This document shows positions 34,538-43,795 of a stretch of 64,000 bases of DNA, piece after piece. Origin of the DNA: Phytobacter ursingii (GTDB lineage Bacteria > Pseudomonadota > Gammaproteobacteria > Enterobacterales > Enterobacteriaceae). Location: the NCBI GenBank assembly GCA_901456055.1, contig CABDWT010000016.1, positions 620,001-684,000 on the forward strand, read 5' to 3'. The notes under the pieces are model-generated. The model did no database searches and was not told where the DNA came from. It saw nothing but the letters and a program-made list of their open reading frames with translations. Every line of letters begins with the position of its first letter. Position 1 is the first letter of the stretch. Position numbers and translations under genes: made by a program.

Positions 34538-35562
34538 TACCGCCTGATTAATCGTTTATCTACTCAATTTTTGCAGCGCGCAGTGTAAAGCACAATGCCC
34601 GCGCAGACTACGTCTTTGGATTAAGTGTGGGTGATAAAGTTGACGGAGGCGAGGGCGGGGAAGAAAAGGCAAAACGGTTTATTAGGGAGCGAGGTGATGC
34701 GCTAAAGCTTACGAGCTTGTACGATTGGTTCTCGCGCTCTATCGCCAGGAACGGACTGAGTCTGATAATCCGGCAATGTGAATTTCTGCTTTCCATCCAG
34801 AGGCGCGATTGTTTCGTCGTGGTGGCTGTTTTTTCCGTCGTCCGCACCCTGGCGGCTGATGCCACATTTATTATGCCACCCCGGCTGCGTTAAAGAATAT
34901 ATCTGAGAACGCAGATATATTCTTTAACGTAATTGCAAACACCGCATGGTGTTATTTCCTTTTTTTAAATGCAGTGCCAACAGAGTAGAACTTAAGTGAG
35001 CTTCAACAGGGCGGGATAATCATATCCCCTTCTGGCAACTTTTTTCTGCCTGAGAATTCACACAAGCAAAACCCCAATGATGAATGAGAGAGGGAAAATG
35101 GGACTTCTTTTTATGAGTGTGGGGGAATAAAAACAGGAATTGCGAATTATCCTATTGTCTATGAATAGCATTTATAATATCGCAAAGGACGTAATTTATT
35201 AGTCATTGTTTTTATTATGAAAAATAATAAAGCAGATGGGTTGTCTACAATATCTTTTTCGCGCAGTCATTCGCGCTTCCTGTATTCATTTTTTCTTATC
35301 TGAGGCTTAAATTTACTGCGGCTTGCGCGGTGACCATCCCGTGCTGAAATATCCGTTGAAAATACATTGCCTGTTTCTATAACTAACAAAGGTAGGTTTA
35401 CAATCAAAATGCACTGTTTGTAAAATAGTGTAAGCTTAGTGAGAGGGTAATTATCCCTTTAACTGGTATAGCAAACTCCTTCGGGCGCACGCCGCGAAAG
35501 TCGTTTTCCCATTACACACAGTGGATGAGTTAATAACGTTGAAAAGCATAACGGAATTGAAA
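34538..35562. other. Long AT-rich intergenic region
   Basis: About 1 kb without a supported gene. Overlapping frames at 34608-34865 (minus) and 34627-34893 (plus) lack motifs and ribosome sites. It contains one very strong hairpin (34888-34929, listed separately) and a weaker one, TTTATTATGAAAAATAATAAA-like, near 35211-35231. From 35100 on the DNA is strongly AT-rich, which suggests decayed or silenced accessory DNA, or a long regulatory leader for the M48 peptidase. Confidence 0.5.
34888..34929. repeat. Perfect 18-bp inverted repeat (hairpin)
   Basis: CGTTAAAGAATATATCTG (34888-34905) and CAGATATATTCTTTAACG (34912-34929) are exact reverse complements around the 6-base loop AGAACG. A G-T and a T-A pair extend the stem. 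It lies in a gene-free kilobase with no obvious transcript to terminate, so its role is open: terminator of an unrecognised RNA, a small palindromic repeat, or the trace of an excised element. Confidence 0.75.
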
Positions 35563-37398
35563 ATGGGTTATACAAAGGTAATCTTTTGGCTTCTGTTAAC
35601 CCTGTTTCTCATACCAGCAATCACATTAGGTTTTGCTGAATACGGGAGTAAATCACTCAATCAGGAATACACACAATTCTTTATTGAGGATGCACAAAAA
35701 CAACATCAGGATGCCGATAAACTCGCCGGGTTCCTGCAACAGAATCCGCCTTCAAGCGTCTGCGGTCCGGTTGCCGAAGATCTGCTCAACTACAAAAAAG
35801 CAGTCTGTTCACCGGGCTCAGAACTCTGGCAGTTTTATATGATGGGCAACGTTGCATTGTGGACGTTGATTGCCGGCGGCATTGTACTGCTGATGATCGT
35901 GTTATTCAGCGCGCTGGCCTTCAGAAATCGCCGGAGTCAACTGTTAAGCCTGATGCTGGCGCGCCCATTCCTGATGCTCGCGGGTTCGCTTGAAGTGATT
36001 GTACAAGGGGGGATGCTGGTATGGCTCTCTTTCTGGGGAACCGCCTTCTTCACGCAAACCTACTATCCAAAACTGGTTATAATAGTGGGATTGATGGTGC
36101 TGGGCGGTATCTATTACATCATCAAAGGCATCTTCAAAAAGCTTCCGCCTGAGGAGAATATCGAAGGCGAAGTGGTAAGCCGCGAAGCCGCCCCTGCACT
36201 GTGGTCAAGAATTGATGCGCTGGCTGCCAGGGTAGGAACAACCCCGCCGGACCATGTAATTGCCGGTATCGACACCAATTTCTACGTGACAGAAGCGCCG
36301 CTGCGCGTAAATGACCATCTGTTAACGGGCCGTAAACTGTATGTCAGTATTCCGCTGTTGCGTCAGCTGACCCTCGCGCAGGCCGATGGCGTCATGGTGC
36401 ATGAGCTGACTCACCTGCATGAAGGCGATACGGCGTCGGGCGCGTTACTGGGGCCGAAGCTGCACCGTTTCGATCTCTATATCGCCCTGATGAGCGAGAA
36501 TGTAACCACGCTGATTGTCTACTATCCGCTTTATCTGTACCGCATGCTGTTTGAACTGGCATGGCAGCGCAACAGCCGTGAACGTGAATTCGTGGCCGAT
36601 CGCAATGCCTCTGCGCTCATCTCGCCTGCCGCGATTATTGAATCCCTGATCAAAGTTTCAGCGTATGCCAGTTATCGCTATGAGGTTGAGCGTAATCTCT
36701 TTGAAAACAATGCGCTGCATGAAAGTGAACTGGGGATCCGTAAAGCCATTGCAACCGGTTTGCCTGCGCATGTGAATTCCCCTGGTTTTATCAGCGCCAT
36801 GCGTGAACAGAATGTGCCGCATCCCTTTGATTCACACCCACCGCTGGCTGAAAGAATGCGTAACGTTGGTTTTTCCGTTGAGGAAAGCGCCTATGCCTCG
36901 GTGGCAGCGGAACTCCCGACGGAGAGTTGGGTCGATTTAATGCCCGTTGCCGACAACATCGAACAGCAGCTGTGGCAGAAATATGAACGTGATTTCTCGT
37001 CTAACCATGAAGAAAGCCTGGCCTGGCGCTACCAGCCCACGGGCGAAGCCGAGACCGCGCTGGTCCTTAAGTATTTCCCCAATGTTCCCTTTACGCTGAA
37101 AGACGGTTCGCAGATCGAAATCACCTGGCAGGGCATTGTGTTGCCGAAAACGGCTGAGCTGCTGGAGTGGGATAACGTTAAAAATATCAACGTGCTTCGA
37201 AACTTTGGCCGGGATACGTTGCATGTCCAACATGTGCAACCGAACGCCCACGGCAAAAAACGCAGCAAAATCCCTCTGTCGGGTCTCAAGAAAGAGATTG
37301 ATAGATTCAAAAGCGTGCTGGCCTGGTACTGGCATCGCCACCAGACGGCACGGTCAATACAGGCACAAGCTGAGACGCAGGCTCAGCACGACGCATAA
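35563..37398 (+). CDS. Membrane-associated M48-family metalloprotease
   Basis: A 611-residue protein with several N-terminal membrane segments (residues about 5-25, 96-123, 133-166), then an M48 zinc protease domain: HELTH at residues 280-284 (HELTHLHEGD) and the third-ligand region REREFVADRNASALISP. A roughly 150-residue C-terminal domain without recognised motif follows. It resembles HtpX-like proteases in architecture but is about twice as long. ATG 35563 (MGYTKVIFW) is preferred over starts at 35521 because the hydrophobic signal-anchor begins here and GGAAT lies upstream. Confidence 0.85.
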   Translation: MGYTKVIFWLLLTLFLIPAITLGFAEYGSKSLNQEYTQFFIEDAQKQHQDADKLAGFLQQNPPSSVCGPVAEDLLNYKKAVCSPGSELWQFYMMGNVALWTLIAGGIVLLMIVLFSALAFRNRRSQLLSLMLARPFLMLAGSLEVIVQGGMLVWLSFWGTAFFTQTYYPKLVIIVGLMVLGGIYYIIKGIFKKLPPEENIEGEVVSREAAPALWSRIDALAARVGTTPPDHVIAGIDTNFYVTEAPLRVNDHLLTGRKLYVSIPLLRQLTLAQADGVMVHELTHLHEGDTASGALLGPKLHRFDLYIALMSENVTTLIVYYPLYLYRMLFELAWQRNSREREFVADRNASALISPAAIIESLIKVSAYASYRYEVERNLFENNALHESELGIRKAIATGLPAHVNSPGFISAMREQNVPHPFDSHPPLAERMRNVGFSVEESAYASVAAELPTESWVDLMPVADNIEQQLWQKYERDFSSNHEESLAWRYQPTGEAETALVLKYFPNVPFTLKDGSQIEITWQGIVLPKTAELLEWDNVKNINVLRNFGRDTLHVQHVQPNAHGKKRSKIPLSGLKKEIDRFKSVLAWYWHRHQTARSIQAQAETQAQHDA

Positions 37399-37404
37399 CC
37401 GGTG

Positions 37405-37430
37405 GCTCAACCCTGTGGCAGGGGTTGAGC
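37405..37430 (+). terminator. Terminator-like hairpin after the M48 peptidase gene
   Basis: GCTCAACCC and GGGTTGAGC form a perfect 9-bp stem around an 8-base loop, starting 7 bp after the stop. There is no T-run. Confidence 0.55.
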
Positions 37431-37577
37431 TGCAATCGTTATATCCCTGGACTTGCTGCGGAGGAGGCCAGTGTGATGAGGTTGCAATGAATAAATGGGG
37501 GAATGGCCTGGCCGTTGATTAACGCAGGATGAAGTTAACAACGGCCGCGCCTGGCTGTGAGTTCAAGGTCACCCGAT

Positions 37578-38324
37578 TCAGCTCCCTAGACTCAGGTCTT
37601 CGCGAGTGGGCCCTTGAAAGTAGATGCTACTTATATGGCAACTACGCGGTTGAGACAGCACAAAACGAATCGTTTCCCAAACCGATCGCCCATTCATCAG
37701 ACGTTCCCCCATTCTGGATTGATTCTCGACAAACGTATCTAACCCTGTCAGTTCGAAATCCGGCGGGTACAACCCGGTTACACGGATATTTTCCCCGGAC
37801 AACTGCTGTGACAGTTTCGTTGTAAACCCGCTAAGCCCGTGTTTGCTGGCGAAAAAAGCAGGATGCGCAATGGAATCGGTAAAATTCGGTATCCCGCATG
37901 AAGAGATAATCGAGACGATATCAGCACTGTCGGAACGTCTTAACCCAGGCAGCAAGGCTTGAGTCAACAGAATCGAACCTGTCAGGCCTGAACTGACGGT
38001 ATTGATAATTTCTGTGTCAGGCTGATCGTCTAATCTCCCGGATAACCACTGCGCGGCATTGAGGATTAAAATGTCTATGGGCTTATCTGCGGTCAACAGC
38101 TGTGAAGAAAACTGAGAAACGGATTCAGGCCGGGTTAAATCACAGAGATACCCTTTTGCAGTGCCGCTTTCAGCCGCGATGATGCTACAGGTTTTTTGAA
38201 TATCCTCTGCACGCCGCGCGCAAAAATCCACCTCGACACCCTCTCGCGCCAGCCACACACTCAGCGCCTGGCCAAATCCTCCGCCTCCACCGGTTATAAC
38301 CGCTCTTTTACCTCTCAGCATCAT
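37578..38324 (-). CDS. Atypical SDR protein lacking the catalytic tyrosine
   Basis: A 248-residue short-chain dehydrogenase fold: nucleotide motif TGGGGGFG near residues 11-18, LILNAAQW (NAG equivalent), and Ser residues in SIISSCG. At the position of the catalytic Tyr of Y-x-x-x-K the sequence is HPAFFASKHG: residue 157 is Phe (codon TTT) and Lys161 is kept. It may be a non-catalytic or altered-activity SDR. AGGATG precedes ATG 38324. Neighbours are unrelated and the substrate is unknown. Confidence 0.82.
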   Translation of the reverse strand: MMLRGKRAVITGGGGGFGQALSVWLAREGVEVDFCARRAEDIQKTCSIIAAESGTAKGYLCDLTRPESVSQFSSQLLTADKPIDILILNAAQWLSGRLDDQPDTEIINTVSSGLTGSILLTQALLPGLRRSDSADIVSIISSCGIPNFTDSIAHPAFFASKHGLSGFTTKLSQQLSGENIRVTGLYPPDFELTGLDTFVENQSRMGERLMNGRSVWETIRFVLSQPRSCHISSIYFQGPTREDLSLGS

Positions 38325-38380
38325 CCTGCATCCTTTTGTTAATGGCTCTGTGTGGATGTAGATATACAGGAGGAGGGGGA

Positions 38381-38614
38381 GTGACTTCTTTCCGTGAGTG
38401 CTTTTTGTGCCGTACTCATCGTGAGTGTTGCCGCACTGGCCAGACTATGCCTGGGGTATTACCGCAGTTTTGCCGTAGTTATTATCTGGCTGGCATCGAG
38501 GAAATAAACGATTTCCCTAATACCTTACCCAGCAGCCTTACACTTCAAGCGTATATTGCTTTAAATCAGGCGCTCTGTTTCAAGCTGTGGCGCTTGCTGT
38601 ATCAGCATTGTTGA
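38381..38614 (+). CDS. Possible small Cys-rich protein
   Basis: A 77-residue frame starting at GTG 38381 directly behind an exceptionally purine-rich AGGAGGAGGGGGA (38368-38380). The product begins with a Cys-rich stretch (SFRECFLCRTHRECC) and ends in a helix-prone segment. I recognise no family. It lies in the divergent gap between the SDR gene and the mdtP 3' end. The strong ribosome site is the only argument for it, so it may be chance. Confidence 0.3.
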   Translation: MTSFRECFLCRTHRECCRTGQTMPGVLPQFCRSYYLAGIEEINDFPNTLPSSLTLQAYIALNQALCFKLWRLLYQHC

Positions 38615-38727
38615 CCCTTTTTATGTGAGTTTTATGATTTGTCGAATTTACCACCGCGAGCACGTTATTGGCGAAGAAATCGGCAATGTCTGCCGCATCA
38701 AACACGCTCTGAACTTCTCTGTTTCAA

Positions 38728-40197
38728 TTATTTACTGCTGGCAGACTGTAGACCACGGTAATCACCGCCAAGCGCTTTAATCAACGTGATATCGGTGCTG
38801 AGCCGCTGGGCCTGGATATCCAGCAGTAAAAGCTGCTCCGCGATAGCCGGACGACGCGCTTCCTGCGCCGCATAGTTGCTGATAAGTCCGCGCTGATGGT
38901 GCGCGCTGGCGCTGCGGGTGGTTAGCATCGCCGCCGTCACTTTCTGCTGCTGCAGCGCGGCCTGCTGGTTCAAATCATTAAGCTGGCTGGAGCTAATCGC
39001 CACGTCGCGCACCGCGTCCAGCACCGCCTGGTTATATTGCTTAATCAGTATATTGCTCGCCGTACGCGTCGATTTCAGGTTGGCGTTTAAGCGCCCGCCG
39101 TCAAATAGCGGTAAATAGAGCCCCGGCAGTATATTGATCTGCTGGAAGGAGGACTTAAACAGGTCGCCTACGCTTAGCGCGTTGTAGCCCCAGAAAGCCT
39201 TGATATCGATGTGCGGGTAAAACGCCGCTTTTGCCGCGTCCACCTGGCTCATGGAGGCGCTGACATAACCGCGTAGCGCCTGCAGATCCGGGCGGCGAGC
39301 CAGCAGCTCAAACGAGAGCGAGTCCGGGAGTGTCTCCTGCAGCGTCGGCAGCGCTACAGGGTGGATCTCCGGCAGGCTATGCGCATCGGCGCCGATGAGC
39401 GCGCGCAGCGTTTCCCGATACTGCGTCAGCGTCCCCTGCGCCGTAATCACTTGCTGTTGCGCCGCCAGGAGCTCGGCCTGGGCATTGGCGACATCAACGC
39501 TATCCTCGACGCCGCGCGCGGTACGATGCTCATGCGCCTGCACCGAGAGGCTGGCGATAGCCTCCAGTTGGTTGAGTAATTCAATTTTCTGAAAGGTTGC
39601 CTGCATCGCGAAATAGAGTTGAGCCACGCTACTGGCGAGATCCAGTTCGATACCGGCTGTCTCCGCCTGGCGGGCATTCTTTTCGCCAATCGCGGCGGCA
39701 ACACGGGCGCGGTCGGAACCCCAGAGATCGATATTCAACGTTGCGCCGACACCGACCGTATTCAGCGTGTACCAGGGGCCGTTTTTATCCACCGGCAGGG
39801 AGAAGGAGTAGGGCCAGGTGAACTGTTTATTGGTCACCCGCAGGTGGTTTTGCGCCGCCACGGCGGTGGCCTGCACGCCCATTGCCGACTGCGCCAACTC
39901 CACCGTGGACTGCGATTGCGAAATCGGCAGCCGCGCGGCCTGCATGGTCGGGGAGTTTTGCAGCGCGCGATTGACCAGCATATTAAGCTGGGGATCCTGA
40001 TAGCCTTCCCACCAGCGCGCCGTCGGCCAGCCGCTGTTCGCCAGGTGGATCACCTGCGCCAGCTCGGCCTGCTGCGGATTAACCAGCGGAACCTGGCCGG
40101 GATCGTCCTGAATTAACGCGCACCCGGTTAATAACGTCAGGGCGAAGGCAAGTGCCGGTGAGCACCAGACGCGCGGGGAAGGAGTGATGTTTGTCAT
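38728..40197 (-). CDS. mdtP: Outer-membrane efflux lipoprotein MdtP (TolC-like)
   Basis: A 489-residue outer-membrane factor, essentially the length of E. coli MdtP (488). It has a lipoprotein signal with lipobox LLTGCA, then two TolC/NodT-type repeats: WEGYQDPQLNMLVNRAL and LLARRPDLQALRGYVSAS are typical landmarks. It forms the exit duct of the MdtNOP pump. ATG 40197 overlaps the mdtO stop (ATGA), so I reject the longer frame beginning at 40242. Confidence 0.92.
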   Translation of the reverse strand: MTNITPSPRVWCSPALAFALTLLTGCALIQDDPGQVPLVNPQQAELAQVIHLANSGWPTARWWEGYQDPQLNMLVNRALQNSPTMQAARLPISQSQSTVELAQSAMGVQATAVAAQNHLRVTNKQFTWPYSFSLPVDKNGPWYTLNTVGVGATLNIDLWGSDRARVAAAIGEKNARQAETAGIELDLASSVAQLYFAMQATFQKIELLNQLEAIASLSVQAHEHRTARGVEDSVDVANAQAELLAAQQQVITAQGTLTQYRETLRALIGADAHSLPEIHPVALPTLQETLPDSLSFELLARRPDLQALRGYVSASMSQVDAAKAAFYPHIDIKAFWGYNALSVGDLFKSSFQQINILPGLYLPLFDGGRLNANLKSTRTASNILIKQYNQAVLDAVRDVAISSSQLNDLNQQAALQQQKVTAAMLTTRSASAHHQRGLISNYAAQEARRPAIAEQLLLLDIQAQRLSTDITLIKALGGDYRGLQSASSK

Positions 40198-42128
40198 GAT
40201 CGGGCTGCCTGTCGCGGAATAACGGAAGACGCAAATGACCACGTCGGAAGCGCGGCCAACGCGTTGAGCAACGGCGCGCCAAACGGGTTCGCCGGGTCCG
40301 GGTGAAGCACTTGAGGGGTTATCGCTGTGTTTTGTTGCTGGTCGATTTCGGCGGCGTAGCCTTCAAGCCGTCCGGCGCAGCGGGCTAAAAAGGTATCCTC
40401 CGGCGTGGCGTACAGGCGATAGCCTTCGCTGAGACGCAGGATCTCCTCTGCCTGACGGAATGTCGCCCGTATCGGCCAGTTTTTCGCATCCGGCCACGGA
40501 TGCGCGTAGGTTGCCAGCGGCTCGGCGGCAACCCGGTTGAGTAACGTCTCGCTCTCAGTCAGCGCAGCAAAGAGTGGTACCAGTTGCACTTCATCGTTGC
40601 GGGCAGAGAGGGTTTGCGCCAGTTGCCGATAGAGCTGCGCCAGCCGCGCTTTGAGCTGCGGCGCTTCACTATCCGGCCATAAATAGAGATGAACAAGAGA
40701 GGAAACCAGCACGCCGAGCAGGATCCCGATAACCCTGTCGCGCAGCTCGGTAAGGTTGCTGAGCGGACCAAACCAACTGAGAAACGCCAGTGCAAAGGTA
40801 AAGCCTATCTGGATCCCGGCGTAGGCAATGCGTTCCGAACCTGCCGCAATCCACGCGGCTAGCGCGAAGACCGGCAGGGTCATTGCCAGCAGCCCGCTTA
40901 GCGAGTCAGTCCAGGGCTGCACAAAGACAATCAGGATCAGCGCAATCAGCGTGGCCAGCAGCGCGCCGCCGATGCGTAGCCACGTCTTTTGCAGGGTGGC
41001 GCCCAGACCCGGCTGGGCGACAATCACACAGCTCAACATAATCGTGTGAATGCCCTGCCAGTCGGCGGCGGTGTAAAAAACATAGCACAGCAGGGTAGCC
41101 AGCAGCGTTTTCAGGGCAAAGTGCAGATAGGCGGGATTGGACCACGCGTCCGGCAAAAGTAGCGGCGCTTTTTCCACTTCGCCCCGCGGCAGCGGGATGG
41201 TTTCGCCGCGCGCCAGCCGCGCCAGAACCCCGGCGATTTCCTGCAAAATGGCGCTGTTGGCGCTCTCGCGGGGGATCACCAGCGGCTGGATATCCGCCGT
41301 CGTGGTGGGCAAATTATCCGCCAGCGCGTTCAACTCGCGGGCTAACTGCTTACGCGCATCGGAATGGTCGTTGCCCGGCTGTAGCAGGGTCGTCAAATGA
41401 TAGCAGCGCAGCGCGGCGGCCATCAGCGACTGCCAGGCCTGCGGGCTGGCGGCAATCTCTGGCGTGGCGCGCGTGGCCTGCTGATACAGAGACTGCAGTT
41501 GGTTAAATTGTTCGGCCAGCGCTTTGAAAGTAGGTTGCCCATCGTCGGGATGGGTAAGGGCCCGTGCCGTCTGGCGCAGCATCACCACCAGCCGGGCTTT
41601 GAACTGATAGCCGGGAAAAGCCTGTCGGAAACAGGCATTGACCAGCAGCGTCACCAGAATAGCGGTGTTAATCGCCACCCACAGCCACATTAGCAGGCGC
41701 ACCAGAATTTCACTCTGGCTGGTCATTGACGGGAAGGTCTGCGCGTAAATGACCGCCAGCGCCACCACGAAAAAGGCCATCCCCAGCTTACCCAGCACCC
41801 GCATCAGGTAAATTGCGCAGAAGAACAGAAACACCGAGGCAATCAGACGAATCAGCGGATAGTCATAGGTCCATTTGATAATCAGCAGCACACCGCCCAG
41901 GGCGACGCTGACGGTGACTACAAAAACCACGCTGACCAGCTTAATCATCAAAACGTTAGGCTGGCTGACGTAAAACACCACGATCAGCGCGACGGCGAGG
42001 AAGGGGATATGCAGCGTCATAAACAACACAATCAGCACTGCGCAGCTCAGCGTCAGGCGCAGGGTGTAGTTCGCCCGTCCCGGCGCATCGTGGAGTTCCC
42101 GGGTCAGAAATGACCAAAAGCTCTGCAT
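40194..42128 (-). CDS. mdtO: Inner-membrane efflux protein MdtO (FUSC family)
   Basis: A 644-residue FUSC/aromatic-acid-exporter-type membrane protein: two blocks of about five to six membrane helices (residues 25-170 and 340-500) separated and followed by soluble segments. In E. coli the MdtNOP complex is linked to tolerance of sulfonamide-type and other compounds. It is the second structural gene of the operon, 9 bp after mdtN and overlapping mdtP. Confidence 0.9.
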   Translation of the reverse strand: MQSFWSFLTRELHDAPGRANYTLRLTLSCAVLIVLFMTLHIPFLAVALIVVFYVSQPNVLMIKLVSVVFVVTVSVALGGVLLIIKWTYDYPLIRLIASVFLFFCAIYLMRVLGKLGMAFFVVALAVIYAQTFPSMTSQSEILVRLLMWLWVAINTAILVTLLVNACFRQAFPGYQFKARLVVMLRQTARALTHPDDGQPTFKALAEQFNQLQSLYQQATRATPEIAASPQAWQSLMAAALRCYHLTTLLQPGNDHSDARKQLARELNALADNLPTTTADIQPLVIPRESANSAILQEIAGVLARLARGETIPLPRGEVEKAPLLLPDAWSNPAYLHFALKTLLATLLCYVFYTAADWQGIHTIMLSCVIVAQPGLGATLQKTWLRIGGALLATLIALILIVFVQPWTDSLSGLLAMTLPVFALAAWIAAGSERIAYAGIQIGFTFALAFLSWFGPLSNLTELRDRVIGILLGVLVSSLVHLYLWPDSEAPQLKARLAQLYRQLAQTLSARNDEVQLVPLFAALTESETLLNRVAAEPLATYAHPWPDAKNWPIRATFRQAEEILRLSEGYRLYATPEDTFLARCAGRLEGYAAEIDQQQNTAITPQVLHPDPANPFGAPLLNALAALPTWSFASSVIPRQAARS

Positions 42129-42137
42129 GCCGTCTCC

Positions 42138-43166
42138 TTATTGCGGCTGCAGGACGGCGCTGGCGGAAGCGCCCATACGAAACAGATTGAGGTCCGGGTC
42201 TTTGACGGCGATTTTGACCGGGAAACGCTGGGAGACATGCACCCAGTTGATACTCTTCTGGATGACCGGCAGGCCCTCAATCACGCTGCCGCCATCAGGC
42301 AGAACGCCGGTGCCGACCGAGTCGACGACGCCCTCGAAGGTGCGGCTGTGGTTGGTCATCACAGTGATTCTGGCCGGGACGCCGGGGCGCACGTTCTGCA
42401 AGTCGGTTTCGCGGAAGTTCGCCACCACGTACCAGTGGTCATCATCCAGCAGAGTAAAGACCGGCTTAAGGGCTGAGGCATACTGCCCGACCGTCGTTTT
42501 CAGCGCCACCACCACGCCATTAAACGGCGCGCGGACTTCGGTAAATTCGAGATGCAGCTCGGCCAGCGCAATTTGCGCCAGGATCCCCGCGCGCTGCGCC
42601 ACCATGGCATCGACGCCGGTCACGGCGGCGGAAGCCTGTTTGGCCTGCAACAGCGTGGCATCCAGCTCGGCGCGCGCCGCTTTTTCAGCCGTTCGCGCCT
42701 GGTCAAGATCCTCCTGGGAGGCAAACCCTTGCGGAACCAGCGGTTCAAGGCGAATGCGTGACGAGGTAGTCTGTTTAACCAGCGCTTTAGCGCGCTCGAC
42801 GGCGGCGCTGACTGACTGCGCGTTGTACTCCTGCGCTTTGATCGTGCGCTGGGTCAGCATGATCTGCGCATCAAGCGTGGTCAGTCGCGCTTTGGCATCA
42901 TCAAGCATCGCCTGGTAGGGACGCGGGTCGATGCGGAACAGCAGATCGCCTTTTTTCACCCGCTGATTATCGCGAATCGGCATCTCGACGATCCGCCCGC
43001 TTACTTCCGGCACCACGTCGATGGTATCGGCATAAACATAGGCATCGTTGGTTTCCGGTGAGGTTTGCAACTGCCAGATAACCAGAATCAGCGCCACGAT
43101 AGCGGCAAGAACGAGCGCCAGCAGGGGCCATTTTTTGCGGATAACGCTTGAGCGGGATGGAGTCAT
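42138..43166 (-). CDS. mdtN: Membrane-fusion protein MdtN (HlyD/EmrA type)
   Basis: A 342-residue periplasmic adaptor anchored by one N-terminal helix (about residues 14-34, PLLALVLAAIVALILVIW). It shows the lipoyl/barrel-sandwich halves VVPEVSGRIVEMPIRDNQ and VRAPFNGVVVALKTTVGQ, a coiled-coil hairpin between them, and the NFRETDLQNVRPG beta-barrel motif. ATG 43166 overlaps the ytcA stop; the frame open upstream to 43265 is inside ytcA and not used. Confidence 0.92.
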   Translation of the reverse strand: MTPSRSSVIRKKWPLLALVLAAIVALILVIWQLQTSPETNDAYVYADTIDVVPEVSGRIVEMPIRDNQRVKKGDLLFRIDPRPYQAMLDDAKARLTTLDAQIMLTQRTIKAQEYNAQSVSAAVERAKALVKQTTSSRIRLEPLVPQGFASQEDLDQARTAEKAARAELDATLLQAKQASAAVTGVDAMVAQRAGILAQIALAELHLEFTEVRAPFNGVVVALKTTVGQYASALKPVFTLLDDDHWYVVANFRETDLQNVRPGVPARITVMTNHSRTFEGVVDSVGTGVLPDGGSVIEGLPVIQKSINWVHVSQRFPVKIAVKDPDLNLFRMGASASAVLQPQ

Positions 43167-43447
43167 AGGATTGGATTTACGAAGAACAGGAACCACAAAA
43201 TCGTGGCGAACAGGAACATCAGCGCCAGATAGCTGAAGACCAGCGGAGAAAATCGCGATTGCCATCCTTTACGAACGATCAGGATATGGCAGGGAATAAG
43301 TAAAAGCGCAGCGCCTGATAAACAGAAAAACCAGCCGGGAAAAGCAGCGCCTAAGACCGGAATCGCCGGGGATAATGAGCAGCCGGAGAGTGTAAACAGC
43401 GAGAATAAAAGCGTAGGGCACGCCAGTTTTATAATGCGATTCAACAA
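43163..43447 (-). CDS. ytcA: YtcA, small inner-membrane lipoprotein
   Basis: A 94-residue protein with a lipoprotein signal (lipobox LSGCS) and two further hydrophobic segments, matching YtcA, which heads the mdtNOP operon in E. coli. The TGA overlaps the mdtN ATG. It probably assists the MdtNOP pump; its precise role is unknown. Confidence 0.88.
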   Translation of the reverse strand: MLNRIIKLACPTLLFSLFTLSGCSLSPAIPVLGAAFPGWFFCLSGAALLLIPCHILIVRKGWQSRFSPLVFSYLALMFLFATILWFLFFVNPIL

Positions 43448-43795
43448 TCAATACCTGAGTGCTCGTGTCATGGTGAAATGAGTTTAATCTCCTTGATTGT
43501 GAAATAAAAGAAACTCATCAGGTATCCGGAGCAGAACTTCTCTCTTTCGCTGGCTACATGGCTTAGCGAGCATTTCACCACTGCTCCGGGAAGGGGTGAC
43601 TGGCCTTAGTGAAACCGGCGCACCTGCAACCACCTGTCCAGCCCTACATTAAGAACCAGCTTGATGCAGCATCATGGCAGAGCGGCGCTATTGCCGAGAA
43701 TATAAAAGTAAAACAATATGGATTGTCCGTGTTTTAATTCCTCTATTCAAAGCATTACAAAAATGCCGTTGGCATTCTTTACACCCTAACTTTAT
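43448..43795. other. ytcA/hydrolase divergent intergenic region
   Basis: About 350 bp that should hold the ytcA-mdtNOP promoter on the minus strand and the hydrolase promoter on the plus strand. The plus-strand frame crossing into the hydrolase (43674-43916) is out of phase and has no motif. No strong repeat is seen. Confidence 0.4.

Noticed and set aside
34608-34893. Overlapping 85- and 88-codon frames
   Set aside because: They occupy opposite strands of the same DNA, have no ribosome sites and no motif.
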